64,000 bases of DNA from Pseudovibrio sp947494035 (GCA_947494035.1 CANLTN010000014.1:37281-101280); one strand, 5' to 3'; counted from the stretch's first letter, positions 52,255-61,984 are shown. A program made the numbers and translations. Notes: generated by a model from the sequence alone, not told the origin.

Positions 52255-53601
52255 ATGCAGGTATCAGAAACCCTGGCCGAGGGCCTAAAGCGCGAACTCA
52301 AAGTCGTTATCCCGGCGACGGATCTGGCGACCCGCCTCGATGAGTACCTTAATGACATGAAGTCAAAGGTAAACATTAACGGCTTCCGTCCGGGTAAAGT
52401 TCCCCTTTCACATCTGAAGAAAGTTCATGGCCGTCAGGCAATGGGTGAGCTGATCGGTAACCTGATCAACGAAACCACTGCCAAGACCATTGAAGAGCGC
52501 AAAGAAAAGCCTGCTCTTCAGCCAGAAATCGATCTTCCTGATGATGATGCAGAAAAGGTTTTGGCTGGCGAAGCAGATCTTGCTTACACCATTTCCTACG
52601 AAGTTCTGCCTGAGTTCGAAATCGTAGATTTCTCCGCAATTGAACTTGAGCGCCCAATCGTTGAGATTTCTGAAGAAGAAGTCGACGAGCAGGTCAAGCA
52701 GATCGCAGAAAGCAACCGTCCATTTGAAGCGCGTGAAGAAGGCGCTGCTGCAGAAGACGGCGACCGCGTCACCATGCACTACCTGGGTAAGCTTGACGGC
52801 GAGCCATTTGAAGGTGGTGAAGACGAGAACGGTCAGCTGGTTCTGGGTTCTGGTCAGTTCATTCCTGGCTTTGAAGAGCAGATCGTTGGCATGAAAGTTG
52901 GTGACAAGAAAGTCATCGACGTGACCTTCCCTGAAGAGTATGGCGCTGCAAACCTTGCTGGCCGTGCAGTTACTTTCGACATCGACGTTAAGGGCATTGA
53001 AGCTGCTGGCGAAGTTGCTATTGATGATGAAATGGCAACCAAGCTGGGACTTGAGTCTCTGGACAAGCTGAAAGAAATCGTTCGTGGCCAGATTGAAAGC
53101 CAGTTCGGTGCAGCGACCCGTCAGAAAGTGAAGCGCGTTCTTCTGGACAAGCTCGACGAAGAATACACTTTCGATCTGCCTGAAAAACTTCTGGAAGCAG
53201 AGTTTGACGGTGTTTGGAAGCAGGTTCAGGCTGACATGGAACAGTCCGGCAAGACTTTCGAAGACGAAAAGACCACCGAAGAAGAAGCTCAGGCGGAATA
53301 CCGCAAGATCTCCGAGCGCCGCGTGCGTTTGGGTCTGGTTCTTTCCGAAGTTGGTGAGCGGAACAACATTCAGGTTTCTGACGAAGAAGTTCAGAAAGCT
53401 CTGTTTGACCGCGTTCGTCAGTTCCCAGGTCAAGAGCAGCAGGTGTTCGAATTCTACAAGAACAACCAGCAGGCTCTCGCTTCTCTGCGTGCCCCAATCT
53501 ACGAAGAGAAGGTTGTGGACTACATTCTGGAACTTGCGAAAGTTTCTGACAAAGTCGTCTCCAAAGAAGAGCTTATGGCTCAGGACGAAGACGAAGCATA
53601 A
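52255..53601 (+). CDS. tig: Trigger factor
   Basis: This 448-residue ribosome-associated chaperone and peptidyl-prolyl isomerase has three parts. The N-terminal domain contains the ribosome-binding signature NINGFRPGKVPLSHLKK. The FKBP-like domain runs from about residue 150 to 245 (GDRVTMHYLGKLDGEPFEGG). The C-terminal helical chaperone domain follows. It is the first gene of the tig-clpP-clpX-lon-hup block, so folding and proteolysis genes are grouped. Confidence 0.97.
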   Translation: MQVSETLAEGLKRELKVVIPATDLATRLDEYLNDMKSKVNINGFRPGKVPLSHLKKVHGRQAMGELIGNLINETTAKTIEERKEKPALQPEIDLPDDDAEKVLAGEADLAYTISYEVLPEFEIVDFSAIELERPIVEISEEEVDEQVKQIAESNRPFEAREEGAAAEDGDRVTMHYLGKLDGEPFEGGEDENGQLVLGSGQFIPGFEEQIVGMKVGDKKVIDVTFPEEYGAANLAGRAVTFDIDVKGIEAAGEVAIDDEMATKLGLESLDKLKEIVRGQIESQFGAATRQKVKRVLLDKLDEEYTFDLPEKLLEAEFDGVWKQVQADMEQSGKTFEDEKTTEEEAQAEYRKISERRVRLGLVLSEVGERNNIQVSDEEVQKALFDRVRQFPGQEQQVFEFYKNNQQALASLRAPIYEEKVVDYILELAKVSDKVVSKEELMAQDEDEA

Positions 53602-53627
53602 TTTTCGGGATTATCCGAAGAATTTGG

Positions 53628-53654
53628 AAAAGGGGGGCCTTGCGTCCCCTTTTT
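53628..53654 (+). terminator. Rho-independent terminator of tig
   Basis: AAAAGGGG pairs with CCCCTTTT across a loop, followed by a T run, 26 bp after the stop. Confidence 0.85.
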
Positions 53655-53744
53655 CTTGTTTGGCATATTGAAATTTAAGGTGGAAAGCCGAAATATCTGA
53701 AGTGGTCTTGCGTGCATCGCGAGCCTGTGGTCTTTAAGCTTCCC

Positions 53745-53863
53745 TATAATTGGGATAAGGCTATGGGGCTTATGGAAACACTCCATAAACCTTGTGGCTT
53801 TACCTTTTGGCAAGTGCCGTTAAGACAAGGGCGACATCCCATGGGTGGGCATGTCGCTTTTTT
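53745..53863 (+). ncRNA. Candidate small RNA between tig and clpP
   Basis: A consensus -10 box TATAAT at 53745-53750 and a strong terminator at 53831-53863 (stem GCGACAT / ATGTCGC followed by six Ts) bracket about 100 nt. The terminator is 180 bp after the tig terminator and no gene ends at it. The -35 element is not clear. A small open frame at 53712-53903 covers the same area but runs across the terminator. I give this as a candidate only. Confidence 0.4.
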
Positions 53864-53950
53864 CGACATAAGTTTCTTGCAGGCTTGCCGGAATGCCGGA
53901 TAAGTTACAGAGCTTACTTAAGCTTTCTGCATATTTAAAATGGATGACGC

Positions 53951-54586
53951 ATGACCGATCCTGTTGAGTATTTCACAAACAGCCTGGTGCCAATGGTTGT
54001 AGAGCAAACCAACCGGGGTGAGCGGGCCTATGACATCTTCTCAAGGCTGCTGAAGGAACGCATTATCTTCCTGACAGGTCCTGTGGAAGATACAATGGCG
54101 ACGCTGGTCTGTTCCCAGTTGCTTTATCTGGAAGCGGAAAACCCGAATAAAGAAATTGCGCTTTATATCAATTCTCCGGGTGGCGTTGTGACCAGTGGTC
54201 TTGCTATTTATGACACTATGCAGTTTATCCGGCCAAAGATTTCCACTCTTTGTATCGGTCAGGCCGCAAGCATGGGGTCCTTGTTGTTGGCTGCCGGTGA
54301 GAAGGGCATGCGCTTTTCTTTGCCTAACAGCCGCGTCATGGTTCACCAGCCTTCCGGTGGTTTCCGCGGGCAGGCAGCAGACATTATGCTGCACGCGCAG
54401 GAGATCCTTAAGCTGAAGCGTCGCCTCAATGAGATCTATGTGTCTCATACAGGTCAGACACTGGAAGCTGTTGAAGAAGCGCTTGAGCGTGATAACTTTA
54501 TGAGTGCAGATGCGGCGAAAGAGTTCGGTCTGGTTGATAACGTTATCGAAAATCGCGAGAGCCTAAACGTTATCGAACCTGCTTAA
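53951..54586 (+). CDS. clpP: ATP-dependent Clp protease, proteolytic subunit
   Basis: This 211-residue serine protease forms the 14-mer chamber served by ClpX and ClpA. The catalytic Ser107 is in GQAASMGSLLL and His132 in VMVHQPSGGFRG; the Asp is expected near residue 181 in the segment NFMSADAAKEFGLVD. Length matches the family. The gene is followed by clpX, its unfoldase partner, after 257 bp. Confidence 0.98.
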   Translation: MTDPVEYFTNSLVPMVVEQTNRGERAYDIFSRLLKERIIFLTGPVEDTMATLVCSQLLYLEAENPNKEIALYINSPGGVVTSGLAIYDTMQFIRPKISTLCIGQAASMGSLLLAAGEKGMRFSLPNSRVMVHQPSGGFRGQAADIMLHAQEILKLKRRLNEIYVSHTGQTLEAVEEALERDNFMSADAAKEFGLVDNVIENRESLNVIEPA

Positions 54587-54606
54587 TGCTGGTTAAAAAA
54601 AGTAAC

Positions 54607-54821
54607 GCACGTGAAAGTTTTTTTAACAGGAAATGAACTTTACGTGCGGTGCTTAAAGGAATGTTGATTATTGCGGGCCAAATATCGGATAAGAGAATGG
54701 CTGTTCGTAAATTCTAAAGCTTCCCTCTGGAAGCGAAGCGCGAAACGCGATAAGTCAATAGAATGTCGAAGCGAACGTTTCGCTGTCGAGTTAAGAATTC
54801 TAGCAGGGGCTGCGTCCCCTG
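54607..54821 (+). promoter_or_regulatory. Structured clpP-clpX intergenic region
   Basis: Two hairpins stand out. One (54607-54647) pairs GCACGTGAAAGTT with AACTTTACGTGC, with one bulge. The other (54804-54821) is CAGGGG / CCCCTG. Inverted segments around 54,760-54,800 add further pairing. The first could end the clpP transcript or separate the two genes in a processed mRNA; the second lies 22 bp before the clpX start. Confidence 0.45.
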
Positions 54822-54843
54822 AAACGATGCGGGGTTATATCTC

Positions 54844-56109
54844 ATGAGCAAAGCCAGCGGCAGCGACAGCAAGAATACGCTTTACTGCTCGTTTTGCGGA
54901 AAAAGCCAGCATGAGGTCCGTAAGCTGATTGCGGGTCCGACCGTATTCATCTGCGATGAGTGCGTTGAACTCTGCATGGACATTATTCGCGAAGAAAATA
55001 AATCTTCGCTGGTGAAGTCTCGTGATGGGATCCCGACACCTCAGGAAATTCGTGGTGTTCTGGATGATTATGTGATTGGTCAGGGCCGAGCCAAAAAGGT
55101 TCTGTCCGTAGCGGTGCACAACCACTACAAACGCCTCAATCACGCTTCCAAGAACAACGATGTTGAACTTGCAAAGTCCAACATCCTGCTGGTTGGTCCT
55201 ACCGGATGTGGTAAAACCCATCTGGCACAAACGCTCGCCCGAATTCTGGATGTTCCGTTTACGATGGCTGACGCAACCACGCTGACTGAAGCGGGTTATG
55301 TTGGTGAAGACGTAGAAAATATTATTTTGAAGCTGCTCCAGGCGGCTGACTACAATGTTGAGCGTGCACAGCGCGGTATTGTCTACATCGATGAAGTGGA
55401 CAAGATTACCCGTAAGGCAGAAAACCCATCCATCACCCGCGATGTTTCCGGGGAAGGTGTTCAGCAGGCACTGCTGAAGATCATGGAAGGGACTGTTGCC
55501 TCTGTTCCGCCGCAGGGTGGTCGCAAGCATCCGCAGCAGGAATTCCTGCAGGTAGATACAACAAATATTCTGTTTATCTGCGGTGGTGCTTTTGCTGGTC
55601 TGGACAAAATCATTTCTGACCGTGGTCGTTCTACCTCCATCGGCTTCAGTGCCTCTGTTCTGGCACCTGAAGATCGTAAGACAGGTGAGCTGTTCTCGGA
55701 GCTGGAACCTGAAGATCTTCTCAAGTTCGGTCTGATTCCGGAATTTGTCGGTCGCTTGCCAGTGATCGCAACTCTGGAAGATCTGGATGAAGATGCTCTG
55801 GTTTCAATTCTGAGCAAGCCTAAGAATGCTTTGGTTGCCCAATATCAGCGTCTCTTCGAGATGGAAAATGTTGAGCTGGCCTTCCATGAGGACGCCTTGA
55901 AGGCGGTTGCCCGCAGGGCGATCGACCGTAAGACCGGGGCTCGTGGTTTGAGGTCTATCCTTGAAGCAATTCTGCTGGAGACCATGTATGAGCTTCCTGG
56001 GCTGAAAGGCGTCAAGGAAGTGGTGATTTCTGCTGAAGTTGTCGATGGTGAGGCGCGTCCTTTGTACATTTACGAGGATCGTGCGGAGAATTCGGCAACC
56101 AGCGCCTGA
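54844..56109 (+). CDS. clpX: ClpX, ATP-dependent unfoldase of ClpXP
   Basis: This 421-residue AAA+ unfoldase has an N-terminal zinc-binding domain with Cys15, Cys18, Cys37 and Cys40, used for substrate and adaptor docking. Walker A is GPTGCGKT (residues 118-125), Walker B is IVYIDEVDKI, and the ClpP-docking IGF loop is SIGFSASV. In Caulobacter-type alphaproteobacteria ClpXP degrades cell-cycle regulators. GGGG about 9 bp before the ATG fits as a ribosome site. Confidence 0.98.
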   Translation: MSKASGSDSKNTLYCSFCGKSQHEVRKLIAGPTVFICDECVELCMDIIREENKSSLVKSRDGIPTPQEIRGVLDDYVIGQGRAKKVLSVAVHNHYKRLNHASKNNDVELAKSNILLVGPTGCGKTHLAQTLARILDVPFTMADATTLTEAGYVGEDVENIILKLLQAADYNVERAQRGIVYIDEVDKITRKAENPSITRDVSGEGVQQALLKIMEGTVASVPPQGGRKHPQQEFLQVDTTNILFICGGAFAGLDKIISDRGRSTSIGFSASVLAPEDRKTGELFSELEPEDLLKFGLIPEFVGRLPVIATLEDLDEDALVSILSKPKNALVAQYQRLFEMENVELAFHEDALKAVARRAIDRKTGARGLRSILEAILLETMYELPGLKGVKEVVISAEVVDGEARPLYIYEDRAENSATSA

Positions 56110-56165
56110 GGCGTTGTGTGACTGATGAGTCAGTAGACGTCGCTCGCAGGTATTGAGTTGAATTT

Positions 56166-56201
56166 GGGCGGTAACTTTTAAAAGAGTGCCGCCCATTTTT
56201 T
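56166..56201 (+). terminator. Terminator of clpX
   Basis: GGGCGG pairs with CCGCCC across a 17-nt loop, followed by a run of six Ts. Confidence 0.75.
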
Positions 56202-56569
56202 GTCTCATGCTTCTTGCATGATGCAGCCTAAGAGAGTTCTGCGTAAACGGCGAACCAAGACCGGAAAGGATGGTATTCCAGCTCAGGTGTGAAAACGATC
56301 AAGCGGTGCTATATGCTCTTTCCAGTAGGAAAAAAGCTTATAATATCAACAGATCGCTGAAAGACATGGGTGAGGAGTGCTTGACAGGTAGGGGTGGTGT
56401 CTCCACCTAATAGGTCTAGTTCGCAGCTCGGCGAATTTGTTTGTGCCCGTATTGGGGCGAGGAAATTCGGCCTTCGAAATTATACGAATGCCCGGTGGGG
56501 TCTAGTTAATTTTTATGTTGCGCTTTTTCGTGGCTCTTGTTGGAGAGCTGCAATTTGAAAGGAATAGAG
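56202..56569. other. Intergenic region upstream of lon
   Basis: About 370 nt expected to hold the lon promoter. CTTGAC at about 56,380 could be part of a heat-shock-type -35 element, followed by a small GGTGG / CCACC hairpin, but a matching -10 is not convincing. No gene is supported. Confidence 0.4.
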
Positions 56570-58999
56570 ATGGCTGACAATGAAATGCGCCCAGTAGAAG
56601 AGACGGAAAACGCGGTTTTTCCTGTCCTCCCGCTGCGCAACATCGTCGTATTCCCTCATATGATCGTGCCGCTGTTTGTAGGGCGCGAGAAATCAATCCG
56701 TGCTCTGGAAGAGGTGATGAACTCTGACAAGCAGATTTTGCTTGCGACCCAGATGAACGAGGCGGATGACGATCCAGATACCGATCAGATCTATAAGGTC
56801 GGTACTCTTGCAACAGTTTTGCAGCTGTTAAAGCTGCCTGATAATACCGTAAAGGTTCTGGTTGAAGGTGTAGCACGTGCCGAAATCGGCGGGTTCACCG
56901 ATCGCGATGATCTTTATGAAGCAGAAGCTGTCATTCTTGAAGAGAGTGAGGGTGACGAGGTTGAAGTTGAGGCTCTTGGCCGTTCAGTAATTTCCGAGTT
57001 CGAGAACTACGTGAAGCTGAACAAAAAGGTGTCTCCGGAAGTTCTCGGCGCCGTTAACCAGATTGACGACTTCTCGAAGCTTGCTGATACGATTGCGTCC
57101 CACCTTGCTGTGAAGATCCACGACAAGCAGGCTCTGCTTGGCACTGTGGCAGTCACAGAGCGCCTTGAGAAGGTGCTGGGTATGATGGAGAGCGAGATCT
57201 CCGTCCTGCAGGTGGAAAAGCGCATCCGTTCGCGTGTGAAGCGGCAGATGGAGAAGACCCAGCGCGAGTACTATCTGAATGAACAGATGAAGGCCATTCA
57301 GAAAGAGCTTGGCGATGGCGAAGACGGCCGTGACGAGCTTGCTGAGCTGGAAGAGCGCGTTGAAAAGACGAAGCTGTCCAAGGAAGCGCGCGAGAAGGCG
57401 AATGCCGAGCTGAAGAAGCTTAAGCAGATGAGCCCGATGTCCGCAGAAGCGACTGTGGTTCGCAACTATCTTGACTGGCTGATTGGTATTCCATGGTCCC
57501 GCAAGTCCAAGGTGAAGCACGATCTGGCGCTTGCCGAGCAGGTTCTGGATACGGACCACTTTGGTCTTGAGAAGGTTAAGGAACGCATTGTCGAGTACCT
57601 TGCGGTGCAGAAGCGTGCCAACAAGTTGCGTGGCCCGATCCTGTGTCTTGTTGGTCCTCCAGGCGTTGGTAAGACCTCTTTGGGGAAATCCATTGCGAAG
57701 GCAACCGGACGCGAGTTCGTGCGCATGTCCCTTGGCGGCGTGCGTGATGAGGCTGAAATTCGCGGTCACCGCCGCACTTACATCGGCTCCATGCCGGGTA
57801 AGGTCATTCAGTCCATGAAGAAAGCGAAAAAATCCAATCCGCTGTTCTTGCTCGACGAGATCGACAAGATGGGCATGGATTTCCGCGGTGATCCGTCTTC
57901 TGCTCTGCTTGAGGTTCTTGATCCTGAACAGAACGGCAGCTTCATGGATCACTACCTTGAAGTGGAATACGATCTTTCCGACGTGATGTTCGTGACCACG
58001 GCTAATACGCTGAACATTCCTGGTCCGCTGATGGACCGTATGGAGATCATCCGTATTGCCGGTTACACCGAAGACGAGAAGATCGAGATCTGTCGTCGTC
58101 ACCTGTTGCCAAAGGCTGTGAAGAACCACGGTCTGAAGGACGGTGAATTCGAGGTGACTGACGCTGCCTTGCAGAAGGTTATCCGCCTTTACACCCGTGA
58201 AGCGGGTGTGCGTAACCTTGAGCGTGAGATGAGCTCTTTGTCTCGTAAGGCTGTGAAAGACATTTTGATGTCTGGCAAGACTTCCATTTCTGTCGATGAG
58301 GATATGGTTGAGGAATACCTTGGTGTTCCACGTTTCCGCTTCGGTCAGGTTGAGGAAGAAGATCAGGTTGGTGTTGTCACTGGTCTGGCATGGACCGAGG
58401 TTGGCGGTGAGCTGCTGACCATTGAAGGTGTCATGATGCCGGGCAAGGGCAAGATGACTGTTACGGGCAACCTGCGTGATGTGATGAAAGAGTCCATCTC
58501 TGCAGCTGCGTCTTATGTACGGTCTCGCTGTGAAGACTTCGGTATCGAGCCTCCACTGTTTGACAAGCGTGAGCTGCACGTTCACGTTCCGGAAGGCGCG
58601 ACACCTAAGGATGGCCCATCTGCCGGTATCGCCATGGCAACCACCGTCATCTCCGTGATGACCGGTATTCCGGTTCGCCGTGAAGTGGCGATGACAGGCG
58701 AGATCACATTGCGTGGTCGCGTGCTGCCGATCGGTGGTCTGAAGGAGAAGCTTCTGGCGGCGCTGCGTGGCGGCATCAAGAAGGTTCTTATCCCTTCAGA
58801 TAACGCGAAGGATCTGGCGGATATTCCTGACAATGTGAAAAACGCATTGGAAATTGTTCCAGTCGCGCGCATGGATGAAGTTCTTGAACATGCTTTGGTT
58901 CGGATGCCTGAGGCAATCGAATGGAGCGAAGAGGAAGATAAATCCAGCTCAGAAGCATTAGTCAAAGATAACAAGGGTTCAGGGGTGGTTGCCCACTGA
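56570..58999 (+). CDS. lon: Lon protease (LonA)
   Basis: This 809-residue ATP-dependent protease degrades damaged and regulatory proteins. The N-terminal substrate-binding domain starts VFPVLPLRNIVVFPHMIVPL. A coiled-coil region follows. The AAA+ module has Walker A GPPGVGKTSLGKS and Walker B NPLFLLDEIDK. The protease domain has the catalytic Ser684 in PKDGPSAGIAMAT and Lys725 in GGLKEKLLAALRGG. I chose the ATG at 56570, because an AAAGGA site precedes it; the open frame begins 11 codons earlier without one. Confidence 0.98.
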   Translation: MADNEMRPVEETENAVFPVLPLRNIVVFPHMIVPLFVGREKSIRALEEVMNSDKQILLATQMNEADDDPDTDQIYKVGTLATVLQLLKLPDNTVKVLVEGVARAEIGGFTDRDDLYEAEAVILEESEGDEVEVEALGRSVISEFENYVKLNKKVSPEVLGAVNQIDDFSKLADTIASHLAVKIHDKQALLGTVAVTERLEKVLGMMESEISVLQVEKRIRSRVKRQMEKTQREYYLNEQMKAIQKELGDGEDGRDELAELEERVEKTKLSKEAREKANAELKKLKQMSPMSAEATVVRNYLDWLIGIPWSRKSKVKHDLALAEQVLDTDHFGLEKVKERIVEYLAVQKRANKLRGPILCLVGPPGVGKTSLGKSIAKATGREFVRMSLGGVRDEAEIRGHRRTYIGSMPGKVIQSMKKAKKSNPLFLLDEIDKMGMDFRGDPSSALLEVLDPEQNGSFMDHYLEVEYDLSDVMFVTTANTLNIPGPLMDRMEIIRIAGYTEDEKIEICRRHLLPKAVKNHGLKDGEFEVTDAALQKVIRLYTREAGVRNLEREMSSLSRKAVKDILMSGKTSISVDEDMVEEYLGVPRFRFGQVEEEDQVGVVTGLAWTEVGGELLTIEGVMMPGKGKMTVTGNLRDVMKESISAAASYVRSRCEDFGIEPPLFDKRELHVHVPEGATPKDGPSAGIAMATTVISVMTGIPVRREVAMTGEITLRGRVLPIGGLKEKLLAALRGGIKKVLIPSDNAKDLADIPDNVKNALEIVPVARMDEVLEHALVRMPEAIEWSEEEDKSSSEALVKDNKGSGVVAH

Positions 59000-59023
59000 T
59001 CTGAACCTTCTGCTTGTGGATAC

Positions 59024-59055
59024 AAAAGCCTCGGACGTGTTCCGAGGCTTTTTTT
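59024..59055 (+). terminator. Rho-independent terminator of lon
   Basis: The stem AAAAGCCTCGGA / TCCGAGGCTTTT with a 5-nt loop is followed by a run of Ts, 24 bp after the lon stop. Confidence 0.93.
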
Positions 59056-59191
59056 GGTTGATACTACACAGAAAATGGCAGTTTTCTGCGGTTTGTAACT
59101 TGATTTGATCGCATTTTCGCACGAATGTCCGAAATAGGAGTGCAGCGCGAATCTGACGCATTCCCCACGTTATTTTTAGAAAGGGACTGTC

Positions 59192-59467
59192 ATGAACAAG
59201 AATGATCTGATCGGGGCCGTTGCAGAAAAAACTGGCTTGACCAAAGCACAGGCAGGCGAAGCAGTAGAAGCATCTTTCGAAGCAATCACTGAAACGCTGA
59301 AGGGCGGCGATGAAGTTCGGATCATCGGGTTTGGCAATTTCTCAGTTTCCGCTCGTGCAGCAACTGAAGGCCGTAATCCACGCACAGGCGAAACCATCCA
59401 GATTCCGGCTTCCAAAACGCCGAAATTTAAAGCTGGTAAAGGCCTGAAAGACGCAGTCAACGCCTAA
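59192..59467 (+). CDS. hup: HU-type DNA-binding protein
   Basis: This 91-residue nucleoid protein starts MNKNDLIGAVAEKTGLTKAQ. The central signature is GFGNFSVSARAATEGRNPRTGE, with the intercalating Pro in the arm NPRTG, followed by KTPKFKAGKGLKDAVN. It bends and compacts DNA as a dimer. Its position after lon is the standard order in proteobacteria. An AAAGGGA site lies upstream. Confidence 0.97.
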   Translation: MNKNDLIGAVAEKTGLTKAQAGEAVEASFEAITETLKGGDEVRIIGFGNFSVSARAATEGRNPRTGETIQIPASKTPKFKAGKGLKDAVNA

Positions 59468-59492
59468 TTGGCCTTGTTCGTTTTAGGTTTAA

Positions 59493-59531
59493 GAGTCCCT
59501 GCTGCTTGTTGAAGTGGCAGGGGCTTTTTTT
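59493..59531 (+). terminator. Terminator of hup
   Basis: AGTCCCTGC pairs with GCAGGGGCT (one G-T pair) across an 11- to 14-nt loop, followed by a run of Ts. Confidence 0.85.
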
Positions 59532-59724
59532 ATGTGCTGAGTTCTGGAGCGCTCCGGGGTTTTCGCTATGTGGACAAGCCTTTGTTTAATCAGGTAATTC
59601 ACAGGCTGGGTGGCTGGATTAAGTTTTTTGCTGGTAATGTCGTTTTTTTCAATTTCAGGCCTTGCCAAGGGTGGGGAGGGCGGCTAAATAGCTCCCCACG
59701 CCACACGGCGTACCACCCTAGCGG

Positions 59725-59800
<76 letters not shown>

Positions 59801-59833
59801 TCCTCTCTTTAGAGGGTGTCATACCCGCCGGAT

Positions 59834-59909
<76 letters not shown>

Positions 59910-60232
59910 TTCCTCTTAGAGGACTTCAAGTCTCCCGGAACGCCGCGGAGGCTTTTTTGTTGTTTGTATTTCACAATGTCTCCACTATGGCTGCGCTAAA
60001 TCATAACGGGTTCTTTCCTGGTTTGGTTTCTTAAGGTTGTAGGAACCCACGTGAATTCGAGCAAAAACAAAAGGGTGTTTTCAGGATCTAACGGCTAAGC
60101 TTCAGGTAGAAATGCGTGGAGTTTATTCTCATAGCGTGTGCTCTTTTTCTGCGATTTACTGAGGGCAGCTGTTGAGTCAGGATCGTTTCTTCTCCGCGTA
60201 AAAAGGATATCTTGCGTGGAGGCGTGACCCCT
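59910..60232. other. Intergenic region after the tRNA-Val pair
   Basis: About 320 nt. No gene is supported. GGAGG at 60218-60222 serves the following start. Confidence 0.4.
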
Positions 60233-60733
60233 ATGAACGATTCAAGTCCTATGAGTGAGACAACTCATAAGCATCCGGTTTGTCCGCCACTTGTGTGGCA
60301 TACTTTAGGTACCATTATTCTGGCAGGCCTTGCTGCCGATGTGAGCTGGGAGATCTGGGCGCGCTTTGTAACGCCGGTCTGGGTTGGTGGCCCGCTGCAA
60401 CCGGCTGCGCTGGTGCAGTCTGTGTTTGGTTTTAGCAGTTGGTTCTGGGCTGAGGTTATCCATGCCATTGTTGGCGTGGTGTTCTACCCCATTGGCTATC
60501 TCTTTATTGCCCGACCCCTGGCGCGTGTGATTATTCCGCCGCTGCCATGGTGGATTGTTGGTCCGTGCTTTGGGGTGGGTCTTTGGGTCTTTGCGCTTTA
60601 CGTCATGGCGCATCTGATTGCTGGCCTGCCACCGTTCCTCGGCTTTATTACGCTGACGTGGGCTTCTCTGGTCGGTCACATGATCTTTGGTTTTGTGACC
60701 GCTCTGGTCGTGCGTATTCGTGAAGGCTGGTAA
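60233..60733 (+). CDS. Small inner membrane protein of unknown function
   Basis: This 166-residue protein has four to five predicted membrane helices: LGTIILAGLAADVSW, AEVIHAIVGVVFYPIGYLFIA, IVGPCFGVGLWVFALYVMAHL, and FITLTWASLVGHMIFGFVTAL. A conserved-looking His in VIHAIVG and another in GHMIFG might bind a ligand or metal, but I do not recognise the family. The ATG at 60233 has GGAGG 10 bp upstream; a TTG at 60212 with an AAGGA site is an alternative that would add seven residues. It stands alone between tRNA genes and the convergent secreted protein. Confidence 0.7.
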   Translation: MNDSSPMSETTHKHPVCPPLVWHTLGTIILAGLAADVSWEIWARFVTPVWVGGPLQPAALVQSVFGFSSWFWAEVIHAIVGVVFYPIGYLFIARPLARVIIPPLPWWIVGPCFGVGLWVFALYVMAHLIAGLPPFLGFITLTWASLVGHMIFGFVTALVVRIREGW

Positions 60734-60750
60734 GTCCCTTGCAATGGTAG

Positions 60751-60787
60751 ATGCAAAAAAGGCGGAGCTTTGAGCTCCGCCTTTTTA
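60751..60787. terminator. Terminator between the small membrane protein gene and the convergent secreted-protein gene
   Basis: The inverted repeat AAAAAGGCGGAGCT / AGCTCCGCCTTTTT with a short loop ends in Ts, and can act on both convergent transcripts. Confidence 0.9.
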
Positions 60788-60844
60788 TTGCCTGCGCCGA
60801 AACATATTGGATGGCTGCGCGCCAAGCTCTTCTTGCATGGTTAC

Positions 60845-61984
60845 TTAGAAGGTCAGGTCCTGTGCAGATTTTGAGGAGATTTGAAACGCGCCTTTGCGGT
60901 TCTCGATGGCGTCTTTGATTGGCTGGCTGCTGTAGAACACAAAGCGCAGGCCGCTGACTGTGTCTTCGCCAAAGACTTCCAGACTGTGGTAGTCGGTGCA
61001 GTTGTCTGCCAGCTGGCGTAGGGCCTCTGCGTAGGCTGGTGTTGCCAGTGCGTCTTTGAGGAGCTCTCCGCTGTTACCCAGATAGGTGATGCGGCAGGTT
61101 TTGTCGTCGGACGCTGTCATGTTCTCGAAGTGGGAAAGAGTAGGGTAGGCGTTGAGTAGTTTACCCATGATGGCGGCGCGTGGTGCCGGGTTCTTGAAGC
61201 TGACCTCGCGTTGCAGGCCGTAGATGTTTTCGTCTTGTGTCAGAACGCTGATGGTTTCAGAGAGCGAGTCTTTTTCAAGGGTGCAGACAGTCTTTGTCGC
61301 ATCAACCGCGCAGTTCTGATAGCCAACCTTTTTCAGGAGGCCAAGGACGTCGTGTTCGAAGCGTTCAACGGTCAGGCCATGGATTGCAGGCAGGTTGGCT
61401 GGGTCAAGGGCGAGGCGCTCAGGCTCTGTCGGGGCTTCGGGCGCGCTTGCTGCTGGCGCTGCGGCAACGGCTGGCATGGTGATGTTGATTTGCTGTGTCG
61501 GTGCCGCTGTTGCTACGGGTGCAACAACAACAGGCGCTGCGACGACTGGCGCTGCAACAACAGGTGCGGCCATAACGGGCGTTGTAACGGTGGCGACTGG
61601 CTGCTGCGGTGTTGTCAGCTCATAAAGCCGAGCGATTTGTCGGTTGTCGAGTTTTCCGCTTGCGTAGGCTCCAATGGAGATCTGGAAATGACGGATTGCC
61701 TGACGAGTGCGGCGGCCGGAAACACCGTCGGGTGTTCCTGCATCAAAGCCCAGCATGTTCAGGCGCATTTGGATGTCTTGCGTTTCTGACGAGAAGTTGC
61801 TTCTGCGCGTTGTGGTTCTGCGTTGTGGCTGGGCACTGTTTTGTTTGGCCCCATTTACGATCGCGCTGCCGATAATGCCGGCACCAAGACCAAAGATGAA
61901 ATCTTCAGAGCCAGCACGAGCGGTTGTGGCGCTGATTGCCAGAGAGAGGCAGAGAGCGGAAGTAAGCTTTGTCGTTTTGCGCAT
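60845..61984 (-). CDS. Secreted peptidoglycan-binding-domain protein, paralogue A
   Basis: This 379-residue protein has a signal peptide (KLTSALCLSLAISATTARA). A glycine-rich hydrophobic segment FIFGLGAGIIGSAIVNG follows, then a PG_binding_1 domain (IQMRLNMLGFDAGTPDGVSG, then RTRQAIRHFQ), then a low-complexity Ala/Pro/Val linker with AAPVVAAPVVAAP repeats. The C-terminal domain of about 180 residues has no known family I can name. It holds four Cys (KVGYQNC, KTVC, DKTC, DNC) shared with the paralogue at 62285. I use the Met at 61984 with AAGG 8 bp upstream. Function: probably cell-wall-associated. Confidence 0.8.
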   Translation of the reverse strand: MRKTTKLTSALCLSLAISATTARAGSEDFIFGLGAGIIGSAIVNGAKQNSAQPQRRTTTRRSNFSSETQDIQMRLNMLGFDAGTPDGVSGRRTRQAIRHFQISIGAYASGKLDNRQIARLYELTTPQQPVATVTTPVMAAPVVAAPVVAAPVVVAPVATAAPTQQINITMPAVAAAPAASAPEAPTEPERLALDPANLPAIHGLTVERFEHDVLGLLKKVGYQNCAVDATKTVCTLEKDSLSETISVLTQDENIYGLQREVSFKNPAPRAAIMGKLLNAYPTLSHFENMTASDDKTCRITYLGNSGELLKDALATPAYAEALRQLADNCTDYHSLEVFGEDTVSGLRFVFYSSQPIKDAIENRKGAFQISSKSAQDLTF

